Part shown: piece after piece, positions 35,365 through 49,165 of the stretch
How the letters are laid out: the number at the start of each line of letters is the position of its first letter
Numbering within the stretch: the stretch's first letter is position 1
Source of the DNA: Papilionanthe hookeriana x Papilionanthe teres
Lineage: Eukaryota > Streptophyta > Magnoliopsida > Asparagales > Orchidaceae
DNA: 64,000 bases
NCBI GenBank assembly: GCA_022702705.1
Contig: CM040428.1
Location: 57,950,155 to 58,014,154, forward strand
Reading direction: 5' to 3'
Notes under the pieces: model-generated
Databases searched by the model: none
What the model saw: the letters and a program-made list of their open reading frames with translations, nothing else
What the model was told of the DNA's origin: nothing
Translations under genes and position numbers: made by a program

Positions 35365-36450
35365 GTGCATATCAAATCTCACCATCCCCTACACCCTATT
35401 CCTGCTCCAACCCCTACTTCAGATAATAACATATATGCTTCTTTTCCTACACACAATCTATCCAACCCACATAATTCTCCCACTAAGACTATTGAGAACA
35501 CCTCAACATCTACCAACTCTGACCCTCATTTATTTTTAGATGTTGTTGCTGACCCTACTCCTAATGCATATCATTTCCCCACTTCTACTCTACACATATA
35601 TCAATTAGACCCAGTCCGATCACTTTCTTTTTGACTCCTATCCTCCTCAGAAGGCCCTGTTTTCACATCCAAGAAAAGGAAAAAAAAACGAAGCTTAAAG
35701 GTGGGAGTGTCCACACCATCTCACTTTAATGATGTCTCTGCTTTCTAAGACGGTCATTTAGAGTATGTGCAATTTCAATAGTGATATTCATAATACTTAT
35801 CATCAAAATCTAATGAATGGCCTCAATATGAATATTATGTATCATCTTAAGACCATGCTACATTCTTCCATTGTTTTATACTCTTTCTCCATTAGACACT
35901 TTTCATTATTCTATAATGATGCATTTTAAATAATTTTAGCAATTCTTCTAATGGGCATATTTAGATTAAATGAAATGCAACTTTTAAATCTTTCACAATT
36001 ATACAAATTAATACTCAATCTATATATGATGAGCTAGTTTTCTCTTCATATGTTATGTTACTCATCACTTTTATGTACACTAACAACTTCTCATTAAAGA
36101 TAAAGGAGTTGTGGAATTCCATCTTTGAGTTGGTTTTATCTATGTGAATTCTACATTATATTGGGAGATTTTAACTGCATTCGATTTCTTAAGGATAAAA
36201 ATTATGGGTTATTACCTATTCTAAATGAGATTAAAGACTTCACTTAATGCACTTTCAACTCTAACCTTATTGATTTGCATCTTGTTGATCATATTTATAG
36301 TTGGTTCAATTAGTAAAATTGAAAGTGCTATTAAATATTTATTTGACAGAGCCCTCTACAATGCTCATCGGATGAACTCATATCCTAACTCATTTTATAA
36401 AATTTTATGGCTGCTAATATCAGATCATTCTCTTATCATATTTCTTTAGG
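35365..36450 (+). pseudogene. LINE (L1-type) relic with endonuclease motifs
   Basis: At about 36160 the plus strand reads 'LGDFNCIRFLKDKNYG', then 'CTFNSNLIDLHLVDHIYSWF'. In a shifted frame, 36340-36447 reads 'LFDRALYNAHRMNSYPNSF' and 'LISDHSLIIF'. These are the GDFN, DL..G..YTW.N, LDR and SDH landmarks of plant LINE apurinic endonuclease. Frames are broken between the blocks. Upstream (35365-35634) is a proline/threonine-rich frame that may be the end of ORF1 but carries no diagnostic motif. The RT is missing: the relic ends near 36.6 kb. Confidence 0.68.
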
Positions 36451-36659
36451 GTAGAATCTTACTCCCATTTGTATATTCTTATTTAAGAATTACTATTGCA
36501 AATTTGAGAACACTCTTACTATTTGATACGCCATCAAAATATTTCCAACATCCAACACGAATCTTGAGGGATGAGACAGATCTTAAGGCTATTTTTTGAG
36601 CAATATATGTTCAAAATTTGATTAAAAGTCATCCATAACTTTGTTTTCAATAAGCTTAT

Positions 36660-37643
36660 AGTCAAATTAACTTGCTCGATGAGACAGACTTAACGAACCT
36701 AAAATTGGTCCAATCCAAGCCAAATTCAAGATCTGATCAATTCAGTAAACCATACTGGAAGTTTTCCGTACATATTTGGAAGTCAAACAAATTCCAAACT
36801 TGTCAAGATTATAACAGAATCAAACGTCTCAATAAGACAAATCCGATAGCCTAAGATCTCCCAATTCCTACATCATTAAAGCACTTGAATGTCCATCAGA
36901 AGCTGCCTAATCAGAGGGATCACTCAGGGATGTCTAATTAGTGGTATGAATTCCTTCCTTATTTGCAATATGGACAATAAATAAAGACCTATCCCCCTCT
37001 TGAGAGGAGATCAAGAGCCTGAAGTCTGAAGAAGACTGAAATTTGGAGAAGGGGCTAAAAGTCCATCATCTCTTCTTCACCACCGCCTCTAACCAACACT
37101 AACTGTCACCTCCAGATCTTCATTGTCGCCGCCACCTCTGGTCGCCATCACTTTCAGTTGCCACCACCTCTGGTCGCCGTCACCTACGCCGCCAATCACC
37201 ATTAGCCCGCTATCACCAATCATCATCAACATCCATCCACTCCTTGGTATGAAACATCGTACGAAGCATCCTATGAAGTGACGAATTATCTTAGACATTG
37301 TGTCAACCCCTAAGATGGTGCTTTGAAGCCTCGATTGTTACCTCTCCTTGCAATCACTCTCTATTGTGGGGTCATAAGTCCTTCAATGCACCGAAGTTGT
37401 AACTTGTGAGGCTGTGTAACACTTTCTACTTGTGGGACAGGAGATTGTATCTGTAATCACCAATTTATAGTGAATGTCTCCAACTGGGCTAGGCCCGTGG
37501 GTTTTTCCTTTTCCGATTTTTCACGTAAAAATATTATAGTGTTTTTGTCCTTCATTTATATTACTTGAATGCGCGATGGGTTCTCGTACAATGCTATTGT
37601 ATTAATTAATCACCATACCACTATGAATTCTCTTACATACATC
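36660..37643 (+). mobile_element. Tat-like LTR
   Basis: The block shows LTR-like organisation: a CCCTCTTGAGAGGAGATCAAG-type transcription-start area near 37000, a CACC/GTCGCC-rich part, then GGGCTAGGCCCGTGGGTTTT near 37490-37505, and an end at ACATACATCA. Immediately after lies TTTGCCATCGTCTGTGGGAA, close to the TGGCGCCGTCTGTGGGAA primer-binding site typical of Tat/Retand elements. The same LTR type forms the outer pieces at 13.0-19.1 kb. Confidence 0.55.
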
Positions 37644-37645
37644 AG

Positions 37646-39310
37646 TTTGCCATCGTCTGTGGGAAACAAAATCCTGTTCGACACAGCCTTCAAGTCTGAG
37701 ACATCGGGCCTCTACTTTATTTCCCATGATATACATCATACTAATGGAAAAGGAACCATTTTTATACCTCTTGTAGATCACTTCTAAGACATTGTTTGAT
37801 GTAATGGGCAACCTTCATTGCAAACTCAAAAGGGCGTTCACATCAACGCCCTAAGCACAATTGTAGTAGAGGTAGCCTTTCTACATACCATTCAAACATC
37901 AAGTATACAAAAAGCATTTGTAGGCTAGGGTCAACCTTCACTAGAGATTAGAAAGTTCATTCACAGTAACATCTCGAGCATGACTGTGGTGGGGTCATCA
38001 TCCCATGCTTCATTCATATGTCAATTTCTAGAGATTTGCTTCCATACTATGGGCAAATTTCAATGCCGAGAATGCTTCCTCAGAGCATCACTCCCCCACC
38101 ATATCATAATTCTTCTTCAAATAGATCAAGAGGTTAATCTCTTCAAGATTTGATACATGGGCTACTTTGCAAACTTGTGTGAAATGCCTATGCAGGGGGA
38201 AAGTAGATTCAAAAGTAGCGACTAACAAGTTGCCAAACACTATTCTTGAGTATGACTACAACTATAATTCCAAGCAAAAGTACGGTCCATTGTGACCTAT
38301 GCCCAGCCTTGAGAAATGCAGAACATCTCTTACACCTCATTCTGGGCTTCATTGATCCAAGAGGGACTTGATTTAACCTCTTCCATCACATGTTATAATA
38401 CACAAGCAGAAGCTTCTACTAACCGCCCCAGATAGGTCAAAAATCCTAGGCGGATTCCCTTCAATCTCTTCTATAATAGGTTGCAGTCGTCAAGCAAAAG
38501 CTTTAACCAACAATCTCGAATAAGTCAACCATCCTTGCTGAATTTCATATGACTTTGTTCATCACATGTTAATGTCGTCAAGAAGATGATCCAGCTATGT
38601 AACCTAGAATATGACATTCTTAATAGAATATATTTTCGACTTTTCTCCGATACAGGTTAAAGACGTTGAGCATCTTCGACTATACAATCTAAGACATATC
38701 TTACATCATGCATGGATTATAACTGACTTCTTTTATTGTATGCCACAGCCTTCCAGCAGACGCGCTTCGACAAATAGCCTAGAAAAGTTTGAACATTCAC
38801 AATGTAAGACAAGATGCCCACGTATACCTCTGGAAGATGAGCCTAAAAGGTAAGTTTCGATGAAAAGATACCATACCCCTAAATGTCGAGCCCACAAAGC
38901 AAAATGGAAAGATACCATACCCCTAGAAGACAAGCCCATGAAGCAAGTCTTGTTGAGAACATACCATACCCCTAGAAGTTAAACCCAAGAGTTAAGACTC
39001 AATGGGACGATACCATACACTTGGAAGTTGAGCCCATGTGGTAAGTCTTGATGGGAAGATAACATACCTTTAGAAACCTATCTTAAGAGGTGAGACTCGA
39101 TAGAAAGATACTATACCCATGGAAGTTGAGCTCTAAGAGGAAAGGCTTGATGAGAAGATACCACACCACAAGAAGTCAAACCCATGATGCAAGAATCGAT
39201 GAAAAGTTACAGTGCCTCAAGAAGACAAGTCCATGAGACAAATATCAATTGGAAGCTATCATGCCCTTGGAAGACGAGCCCAAGAGACAAGTCTTGATGG
39301 AAAGCTAGTT
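37646..39310 (+). mobile_element. Non-coding leader of a Tat-like element
   Basis: The region follows the PBS-like site at 37646-37665. It contains no gag or pol frame. From 38.86 kb it turns into a minisatellite, as in the untranslated regions of several Tat-group elements. No 3' LTR was found, so the element is truncated or its end is too diverged. Confidence 0.4.
38860..39305. repeat. 49-bp minisatellite, about nine copies
   Basis: The unit is roughly GATACCATACCCCTAGAAG, then ACAAGCCCATGAAGCAAGTC, then TTGATGGGAA. GATACCATACC or a variant occurs near 38868, 38911, 38960, 39009, 39058, 39108 and 39157, with weaker copies at about 39206 and 39257. Confidence 0.88.
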
Positions 39311-40819
39311 ATTGACAGTGTCCTCACTAAAATGATTCCACGAGAGCCTGTTGTTGATAAGATCTCCACTCAAAGACCTTAGAAGACTACAAGCCTCAAA
39401 ATGCACAAGTGCATCAAGGATCATAGAAGGTTAAGAGCCACAGGGCTACAAGGCTCATAGAGCACATGTAAAATAAAAACCTAAGAAGACAGAGGCTTTA
39501 GAAGATAAAAAACTTATAAAGGCACAAATCTCAGAAGGCACAAGTCTAAAACTTTATAAGATTCGTATTTATACAAAGTACACATGCAAACTTTGATTGA
39601 GGACTTCATCAAAGAGTATCAAAATACATAAGCCTTAGTAGAACTTAATGGCATTAAACACATGCCCACGAGACAGAGATAACAATATATTGAAGGCATC
39701 AACAACACCCCAGAAGTCGGGTAGAAAACTCTCAATTTTGAACATATGTTTATCTTCCCACTCAACTCTATATAAACATTTTTACGAGTAATCATTCTTC
39801 ATGAGATTAGGAAAACACTAATCTTATTAATGGAGAACACTTGAGCATTATCAGAGTTGATGAAACCGTAACAAGATTAATAATGACAATGTAGAAGCTT
39901 CATAATGTGAGGCATACTTCTTGCTTTAAAACTAACTTTGATTTCATATTGGGCATTACAAGGTGAATTATTTTAGGATCAACAATTACTAAGGTAAAAA
40001 GGCAATTAGTCTTTTAAAGTCTTCATAACTTATCATTAATGGATCAAAAGCATTGCAATTTACATGATAAAATGTCAAACATAACAGAGAAATTTAAGCA
40101 GATATTAACTTAAATCTTACTTCTCTCAAACTATAATCTCCAAATCTTTTTCAAACAGTCCACATCTTCAAATAAATAGTAAGTCATTATACATCACTGA
40201 TTGATATCTTTAACATCAGAATAAACTTCATTTTTCCTAAATGATGAAATAAGATTTTATATAGATATCCATACAATCCAAATATTATAAGCAAAAACCT
40301 TACTAGGGTACTGCATGCATGTCTAATATAAAATTTCCATGTAATTTACTATTCTTTTACTAAAATTATATACATCTTTTGTTACTAGTAAGAAAAATGA
40401 GTGCAAAGAAAACAAAAAAAAAATAAAATATTAATGATGTTTTGAATCATATCTAAGATAAAATTGCGCACTTAGTTTATCAAAAAAGTAAATAAATCAT
40501 GATGCAATTTACAGCAAAACTAATGAACAAAACTGTAGAAGTCCCTAAAGTTTCAAAATCAATATTCCTCAAGAAAATTCCACAACTGATACTTCAAACC
40601 ATGATCTAGAGAACAACAATTTCAAATTGCACTGTCAAAAAATGGAAAATAAAGCTAATACAAACGAAATCTGTTTGCAAATACAATATTTATAAAGATT
40701 TTCAATCCAAAAGTATCAAAAAAGAGTCAACAGTGTTGTAAATTCAAGTATAATTTATTTTTTTATATTACAAACAGTACAAATATTAAAAATGAAAAAA
40801 AAAAAATTAAAAAACCTGC
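39311..40819. other. Intergenic DNA, 3' flank of the CAD-like gene
   Basis: 39311-39700 is weakly repetitive (AGAAGAC/AAGGCAC words). 39700-40819 is AT-rich without coding signal. The last few hundred bases should hold the 3' untranslated region of the minus-strand gene. Confidence 0.45.
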
Positions 40820-43800
40820 TTATTTGAGGGAATTCTCAATGTCAATGACAAAGCGGTACTTGATATCCCTGTTAACAAGCCTGTCCAGTGCCTCGTTGAT
40901 ATATGTTATTGGAATTAATTCAATCTTTGGGTATATTTTATTGGCAGCACTGAACTCTAACATCTCTTTAATCTCTTTTGTACCGCCCACTGCGCTCCCA
41001 GAAATAGACTTTGAGCCTACAATGAGGAATTGAACATCTCACGCAACTTTGCACTAACTTTAGAAATTAAAAAAATATTAAGAATATTATGTGAGAACAT
41101 GTTAATTAAAACGAACCTATGGCGAGGATGAAGGGGCAAATATGACCGGACAGCGTAAGGGAGATGGCCTAGGAGAGGGAGTGATGGAGGTAGAAGTAGG
41201 GGTGGAGAATAGCCTTGTGGCAATGGCAGTGCGGTTGGACGAGACTGGCGGCAACGAGAGCAAGTGGAGGGAAGGGTCTAGCAGTCACAACAATAAGAAT
41301 GAAGACGCATGGATGGAAGCAGGAGAAAAGGATCAGGCGCGTGGTAGGTCTGGGTAGTCACCACCTCGGAGCAGGATACAGCCAGAACACCACCTGTCCT
41401 CAAATACAACCCTAACAGAGAGCAGAACGCCTAGAGGTGGAAACCTGAAATCAGTAAAAACTAAAACCCTATGCAACAACATATAATTATAGTAGGCAAA
41501 ATAGGAGGGAAGGGTGGCAATTCTCGTCCCGTTGGAGTGTTGGCCGGTCCAGCCTCCCTGCTAGAACAACGCAAACATGTTGGACTGGTCGGTCTAGTCC
41601 CAACCCTGCATTAGTCTCCCAGGGTTTAGAAAGCCTCAACTTCATTTGTTGAAACTTTTGGGTCCATGCAGTAAGGTGTGAAGTTCGCGACATTGACCGT
41701 AGCAGCAACACTGTATTCTCCTGGGAGGTTGATCATATAAGCGTTGTCATTCAGCTTCCGAAATATTCTAAAAGGTACATCAGCTGAGGGCTTGAGTTTT
41801 CTGAATGATCCCACTGAGAATCTTTCTTTCTTCAACCAGATCCAAACTACGTCCCCTTCTTGAAAAATCATATTCATTATGGACTTGTTTGCTTGTGCTT
41901 GGTACTTGTGATTCTGTTTAGCGACTTTCATCCCAACATCCTCGTGGAGCTTTTGAATCTCTTGCACTCGTTCCTTAACATCCTCACTAATTTTTTATGT
42001 CTGTAAGAGGGATACCAATTCAAGCGGAGTGAGCGAGTTGTGCCAGTACGCAATCTTAAATGGATGTGTCCCGTAGTGAGACTCGCGAATCTATTGTAAG
42101 CAAACTCGACAAGCGCTAGAATTAGATCCCACTGCTTAATATTCTTTCAAGGCTCCTGTTCACTACCTTTGTCTGGCCTCCTATAGGGTGAGCTACAGAA
42201 CTGAAGCTTAGTGCATAGTTTTCCCTAGAGAGTCCTCCAGAAGTGACTCAAAAGCTTGAAATCCCTATATGAAGTGATGGTCTCAGTATCCGGTGCAGTC
42301 TCACAATCTCCTTGAAATAAAAGTCGACAACATGTGATGTATCGAATGTATAGTTACACACTACGAAATTTGTTATCTTCGAGAAACGATCCACCAAGAC
42401 CATGACTAAATCCTTTTTCTGTTGTTTCCTCGGAAGTCCCACCACAACTTCCATGCTAATATCTGCCACGGTGCCTCTAGTACTGGTAATGGGTTTATAA
42501 CCCTACATTTTGCCCTTGGTTTTTGTCATATGACAAATCTTGCATTGCCTAACGGGCCACTCCACATCTCTCGCTAGTTGGGGCCAAAAAAAGTGCTTCT
42601 AGTCCTTGACAAAATTCTCTGTGAATCTTCTACTGTGGCTTCCTTGAATAATGGACTACCTCAGCAAACATCTAAGAATGCACAACTTACACTGGTACAA
42701 CAAGCATTCATCAGCTCGTTAGTACTGCTCGACAGGCTTCTCCTGACAATTGCTCCCAGACTTTCCTGAAATCCCCGTCTATCATGTAAAGCTCGTTTAG
42801 AGTCTGAAAGCCCACGATGCGAGTATACATCGTAGTGATCAATCAGTGACGACTCAGTGAGTCTGCTAACCGGTTATGACTCCCTGCCTTGTGCTTAAGC
42901 ATGAATTGAAACGATGCTAAGAACCCCACCAAAGTTACAAGAAGGCCCTTCAGTTTGCTCCAGTTGTTTAAGAATTTCAAGGCTTCGTGGTCCGTGAACA
43001 ATGTGAACTCACTGGTCAGTAAGTAATGGCTCCAGTACTCAAGAGCTCTCACAATAATGTAAAACTCATTGTCTTGCGTAGTGCATTTCCTCCTAAAGTC
43101 ATTCAGCTTCTCACTAAAAAGGAGGATTGGGTGACCTCCTAGCTCAGCACTGTTCCTATTCCCACAATAGATGCCTCACACTCTACCTCAAACAACTGGT
43201 TAAAGTCTGGTAATGCTAAGGCCGGCGTCTGGCTCACCTTTTTTCTTGAGTGCATTAAAACTATTTTGAGTTGCCTCTGTCCACCAGAATTTCTCTCCAT
43301 TCAAAAAGCTCTGTCAGAGTGGTGGTGATGGTACTGAAGCTCCGGATAAATCTCCTATAAGCCCCAAAAACTGTCTCAACTCGATGAATGACTGTGATGC
43401 AACCTAACTCACAATGGCCTTGCTCTTTATAAGATCCATTTGAAAGCCTGTACTGTACACGATATAACCCAAAAAGTATATCAGGTCTATCATAAAGTAG
43501 CACTTCTTTGGATGGACATATAGATTCTCTGCTTGCAATACCTCAAATACCACCCTTAGGTGTTGTAAGTTTCCTCCTCAGATCGGTTGTACACTAGAAT
43601 GTGGTCAAAGTAGACCACCACAAATTTTTTAATGCCGGTCCGAAATACCTGATTCAATAACCTCATAAAAGTGTTGGGCGCATTTAACAATTCGAAAGAC
43701 ATAACTATCCACTCGTATAAACTATCTCATGTTTTGAAAGCGGTCTTTCACTCGTCTCTTGGCTTCATATGGATCTGGTGATACCCAATGTGTAATTCAA

Positions 43801-46800
43801 TCTTAGAAAAGATGGTAGCTTCGTGCAATTAATCCAAGGGGTCGTCTAGAAAAGTAAGAGAAACCGGTACTTAATGGTAATCTTGTTGATGGCTCTGCTG
43901 TCAATTTACATCAGCCATGAACTGCTTAGGTGTCATTGGGGTAGAGACAACACACAGACTGGTACTCTAACAAACCCTCTCATGAAGAGATCATATACCT
44001 GTCACTGCAACTCTTCGTACTCTGCAAGTCTCAATCTGTTGACATGTCGATTTGGCAACACAGATCCTAGGATGAGATCTATAGCGTGTTAAATGTCCCT
44101 CAGTGACAGTAATTCCACTATAAGACTGTCATTCATCACATCCTGAAAATTCTGTAGTAGTGGTTATAGTGGTGATGGTATATCACTCTCCTCAGTTCCC
44201 TCTAGTAGGACCGATGCCAGTACTAATAGCGAATCCCGAACTAACTGCATGAATGTAGCCATTGAGATTAACGCCTTTTATGTGTCTACACCTCTTGCAT
44301 CCTTAACAGGTAAAAATACGATGTGTTTCTCATCTTTTTAAAAGAGTATTCTTGAAGCCGTCTTGTTGAGTCTTACGGTCGAACTGTCAAGATCACCCCA
44401 ACAAAATATGACATACGTCCATCGAAACCAAATCACACCACACTTGCTCCTGTAACTGATCCTCAATTGAAAATTCAGCTAAGCACTGCTTATCTACATG
44501 TATCTCTTCCCTTCTTCAACCAAGTAAAGGAATAGGATTGGGATGTTTTTGAGAAGCCGATCACAATTTCTTCACCATTAATGTGGACACCAAATTTTCA
44601 CAACTCCTACTGTTGATGATCAAACTACAAACCTTATCCTTTGTCGTACACTTGGTGTAAAAGATATTGTGCCTCAGCCATTGTTAATTTCGTTTCAGTA
44701 CTAACCGTATAACTCTCTGAATGACTAACAACTCTCCCTCGTCACCCTAGAGCTGACTTCTCCTCTGGTCTATTCTCTGACTCCTTGTCATCCACCTCCT
44801 CAACAATGGTCTGATCTGTGAATGTGACAACTCGGCTCATGGGACAACTGAAGGCTGTGTCCATAGCCATGACACCTGAAACAACACCTGGCAGGTACTG
44901 CAATGGAAGTGTTGTTCTTTTTTTGCTTTCATTCCACTCGGATCAATCTTATGACTCCCCTCTTATGTCTTACCAACTCAGTTAGAGGTATACTTGTCAG
45001 TTGCAGTAGCTGCAGGTGATTTCTAACTGAAGACTGTTGCTTGAATGAAGATTATTGCTTGCTTTGTTTTTGTTGTCTTTTCACGATTAAGGTTAATGTT
45101 TGAACATCCCCCAACAACTAGAATGGTTGTAACAGCACAACGTTGTTAATGGAGGGCTTCTAGGTACAAGGCTATGGTGTTTCTCTATCTCGACCAACCC
45201 ACACTTTGGGCCCGTTTGGGAGAGCTTATAAGTGCGGCGGCGTTTTTGAAAACGCCGCCGTACCGTTTGTTTTACATTTTGTCTCAGCTTATTTGAAAAC
45301 CACGTTTTATTATTTACCTGTAACGCTGGCCGTGGGAGGAACCCCGCGTTCCGCTTACAAATCGCGTATCTGGATACGAAATTTATGCCCTCGCCCTTCT
45401 TCTCGCCCTCGCCGTCGCCCCGTGAACCCCAGATCCTCGGGACACCTTCGCTGGAAACCTCGCGACCGGATTCTCGTGACCTAAACGCCCCCCGGAATCC
45501 TCGCGACCTTCGGATCGACCGTTTGGCTTCTCGTTGTTCGTCCTCCTCCCCTCTTCTTCATCGATCTGTAGAGGTATGTATGTCTCCCCTTCTACATCCG
45601 CCTCCTCCTCCTCCCTTCTTTGATCTACTCCTCCTCCACTCTGCCGATCGCGAGCAGGTATACATCAGTCGGCGGAAAATTGTTTTTTTTTCGGTGGATC
45701 GATCCTCGATTTGAAGAAAATCGTTTATGGGGCATGGCTACAGTATAAAGCCCTTTACAGTATTTTTTTCCCTGCGATTTTTGACAATTTTTTTGCACAG
45801 ATTTGGATCTCAGTATAAAGCCCCTTTAGAGGTTTTTTTTCCCTGCGATTTATGTTGTGATATTAGCTGTTACACCATAAGAAAACATGCTCTATAATGT
45901 TAATGAGAGGCATGGCTACAGTATAAAGCCCTTATTTTCTTATGGATATAGAATTAAAATTGTTGTACATACTTTGGATTTTGAAGAAGAATAATTTCTC
46001 TAAGATGTTATGAGATCGATGCTTATTTCCAAATCGATGTCCTTCATTCAAAAGTGGGGCTTGATATCCGCTTTCTCCCTATTTACTTTCCCCTTTACAA
46101 AGTAAAAGAGAAACAAGAAACTCATTTCTACATTTAAGCTGTCTTTTATCCTTATATATGAGCTGCCATCTCTATGCCTAATTTATTAGGAAACTGCAAA
46201 GGATTGATTTAGGTTTGAGGTGCACTGTTTACTATGGAAAATCTAAGGAAACAAAAATTGCTTGTACTGTCAACTGGTTTTCTCAATAAATCATTACTAC
46301 TTTTTTTTTTACTTTGTTTTGCATTAGGAATTTATATTTTAAAATAAGATTTTTTTGTTCTATTATAAGATTTGAAAATAATATTTTATATTTAAAAATA
46401 AGATTTAATATTTTAAAATAATATTTTGTAATTTAAAATAATTTTAGGAATAAAAAAGAGTTAAAACGAATTTTTTCTAAAAACAGTATCGAAATAAGCT
46501 GTTCTTCGAATGCGAGAATCCAAACGATCTAACAACTTATGCATTCGAGGGCATAATAGTCGTTTTTCCACAAACATATCAGAATCACTGCTCTCCAAAA
46601 TTACAAACCAAACAGACAGACAAACTATCCGGATCAGTTGCTGATCAATCAGCTTTATCTCGATCACTGCTTATCGTCAGGTTCTGGATAAGTCTGCACT
46701 GCCTCAAACAGACCCTTCATCTGCAACTAATCGAACTGTGCTTTGATTTTCTCTCCTGAAAGATCTCTTTGTTGTAGGTGGTGGAGCCACAGAAACATAT

Positions 46801-49130
46801 CCTGGTGGTAATGAAGTGGAAGGTATTTCCTCTGCATCTCTTTTCTCATCTTTCTCACTTAATAATCTTATAATTGTCTTCTCTTTTCCCCTGTCTCTGC
46901 TCCCAACACAAAGAGGCTCCTTTTCAACTTTATTGCTGCTAATTTTACTCGCTTATCATTTGGCACCTCTTATATTTGAAGATTCACTCAACAAATTACA
47001 ACTAATCGATAAATTCATCTAAATCCATACCTCCATCAAACTCCTCTAGATCCACTTTGATGTCGAAGTCCTTGTGCCTACATATGAGAGCACCTCTCTC
47101 GGCCTCTTCTAATATAGAATCTTGAAGCAGTGATGTCGGTATTCCTCGTCTCTGATGTCTTCCCTGTGGAATAGATTCATACACCCATGTCTCTCCTTCG
47201 ACTTTCTATGTCGCGGTCAAGGGTAATCTCCTCATGGGTTCCATCATCAATCTCCGCGAGCCTCTGTTGAAGCTGGAGGACCTCCCACTGTATCTCGTCC
47301 CGGGTAGGTTCAGACATGTTTCTCCGTGGTGGCATGATTAGGCTTTGTGTTTGGAATGAATGGTTGTGAATAGAAAATAAAAAATTTTGGTGGAGGGGTA
47401 AGTTGGATGCTAGGAAACCTTAGAATAGAACCAAAGTCGGGCTAGCTTTAATACTAAATGATACTGAAATTAACCCGAGAAACATAAAATATAAAATATG
47501 CTGAAAACTTCGAAAGGAATCACACAAATGTTTTTAAAATAGGAAACAAAGAAGACAAGAACAAACGGGCCCCTAAGGCGAGGATGGAGGGGTGAATCCA
47601 GTTAGACAACAAAAGGGAGGTGGCTTGAGGGTTTGCGAAAACAGGACGGTAGATAGAAGGGAAGTTGACAACTGGTGGAGTTATAAGGGGCGGCTTAAGG
47701 TTAAGGGGCACAGAGGCCATCTGCAAAGATTGAAGTTGCGTGTAGGTGGCAGGCTGTTACAATAGATAGGCTGGAGGCAACGGTAGTGGGCCTGGGCAAG
47801 GCTGGCGGCAGTGGCGGCAGGTGGAGGGAGAGTATGGCGATAATACTAGAGTACGGGCCGATCCAGCCAGCCTACTGGACTGATACAAATAAGCTAGACC
47901 GGTCGATCCAGGCTCAGCCATGCGTCATAAACTTTAAAAAACTTACTTTGAGAAAGAGAAATAGAAAAACAAATCCTTATTATATTTTGTACTAAATATA
48001 TAATTTTTAAAAATTAAACTTGACTAAATTCTGGTCAAAATATTCTCATACATTTTTTTTTCATTTTCATGATTTATTTGGTATGGGAGGAAATTTTTAT
48101 TAAAAAAGAAGAGGGACGTACCAAAAATGAAGGATCCAGGAGACACTCGAATTTCGCCGGGTACACCAACCAGAACCAGGGTGCCTTCTGTCTTCAAAAT
48201 AGACATGTAAGGCTCAAATGGATGAGGCCCAGATGATGTATCAATAATAAAGTCCAGGGAGTTAGACAGTGCCTACAAGAAAGACAAATAACCATTTTAT
48301 ACAAAATAGTTGAAAAAAGATCTGAAACAGAGAAAAGTTGACTTATGAGAAGCTAGAGGCAACATGACACATGAGACATAGAAGATTGTAAAAGACAAGA
48401 AGGATGGGAGAAAGAAGCCTCAAAACAAGGAATAATAATCACCTCTAGTGCATAAAAATACATGAAGACAAGCAGTAGTATAGTATACAAAAACAACTTG
48501 CAGATAAAATAACAATATGCAACTCCTCCAAAAAGCTCCAAAAAGCTCCAAAAAACCAAAATTTTAAGGATATAGTAACCATGGCATCTAGTAGCAGAAA
48601 AAAATTGCGTGAAAGATAGAAAAGACATTAATGTGGGGAAAAAATAATAGAGTGGTAAAAAAAGCCACCATAGATTGCTGCTGCATCAAGACTTGAAGAA
48701 ACTGGTGTGCATCAAAAATAAGGACCCAGAAAAATCATTTGTCAAGCCTCTCCATTTTAATGGCAATTCACACACCTCACTAAGCTAGTCAGTCCTCTTT
48801 CATATCTCACTTTCAAAAATTATGAGCAGCCCTTGATTTAATTTTATGATAGGAAGTAATAGGAAAGAACGTATTAGACAAAAAAAATTTTGAAGTTTAC
48901 TACTCATTAAAAGGCCCATGAGCCATACAAGTCTGCGTGATAATGATTAGAGCATTTGACATAAGAATCCTTAAGCCAAATATGTTTGAAACAATGAACA
49001 TCCAATTTGTAACCAGTTTTCTTTTCATCATCATCATCATCATCATATTATCATTAGAGCATTTGACATAAGAATCCTTAAGCCAAATATGTTTGAAACA
49101 ATGAACATCCAATTTGTAACCAGTTTTCTT

Positions 49131-49165
<35 letters not shown>

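Larger units (their letters stand above)
41058..47932 (-). mobile_element. Ty3-gypsy retrotransposon in the last CAD-like intron
   Basis: LTRs at about 41058-41622 and 47463-47932 share blocks such as GGCGAGGATGRAGGGG, ACTGGCGGCA / GCTGGCGGCA and GGCCGRTCCAGCC. On the minus strand a PBS-like site lies near 47440-47462. The gag N-terminus follows ('MPPRRNMSEPTRDEIQW', about 47335), then zinc-knuckle/protease debris, RT (about 43750-43500), the RT-RNase H junction ('YRRFIRSFSTITTTLTEL', 43503-43261), RNase H (43052-42843), integrase (42469-42248) and the pol end (41967-41626). The RT box reads 'VVVYFDHIL', so one catalytic Asp is His. Non-autonomous. Both strand and position place it antisense-neutral: it is in the same orientation as the host gene. 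Confidence 0.87.

Noticed and set aside
35365..35634. Pro/Thr-rich 89-codon frame as an independent gene
   Set aside because: It directly precedes LINE endonuclease motifs on the same strand and has no own domain; it is more likely LINE ORF1 debris.
38860..39305. Regular ~49-bp repeats that could suggest a CRISPR array
   Set aside because: Units are diverged, there are no unique spacers between identical repeats, and the context is a plant retroelement.
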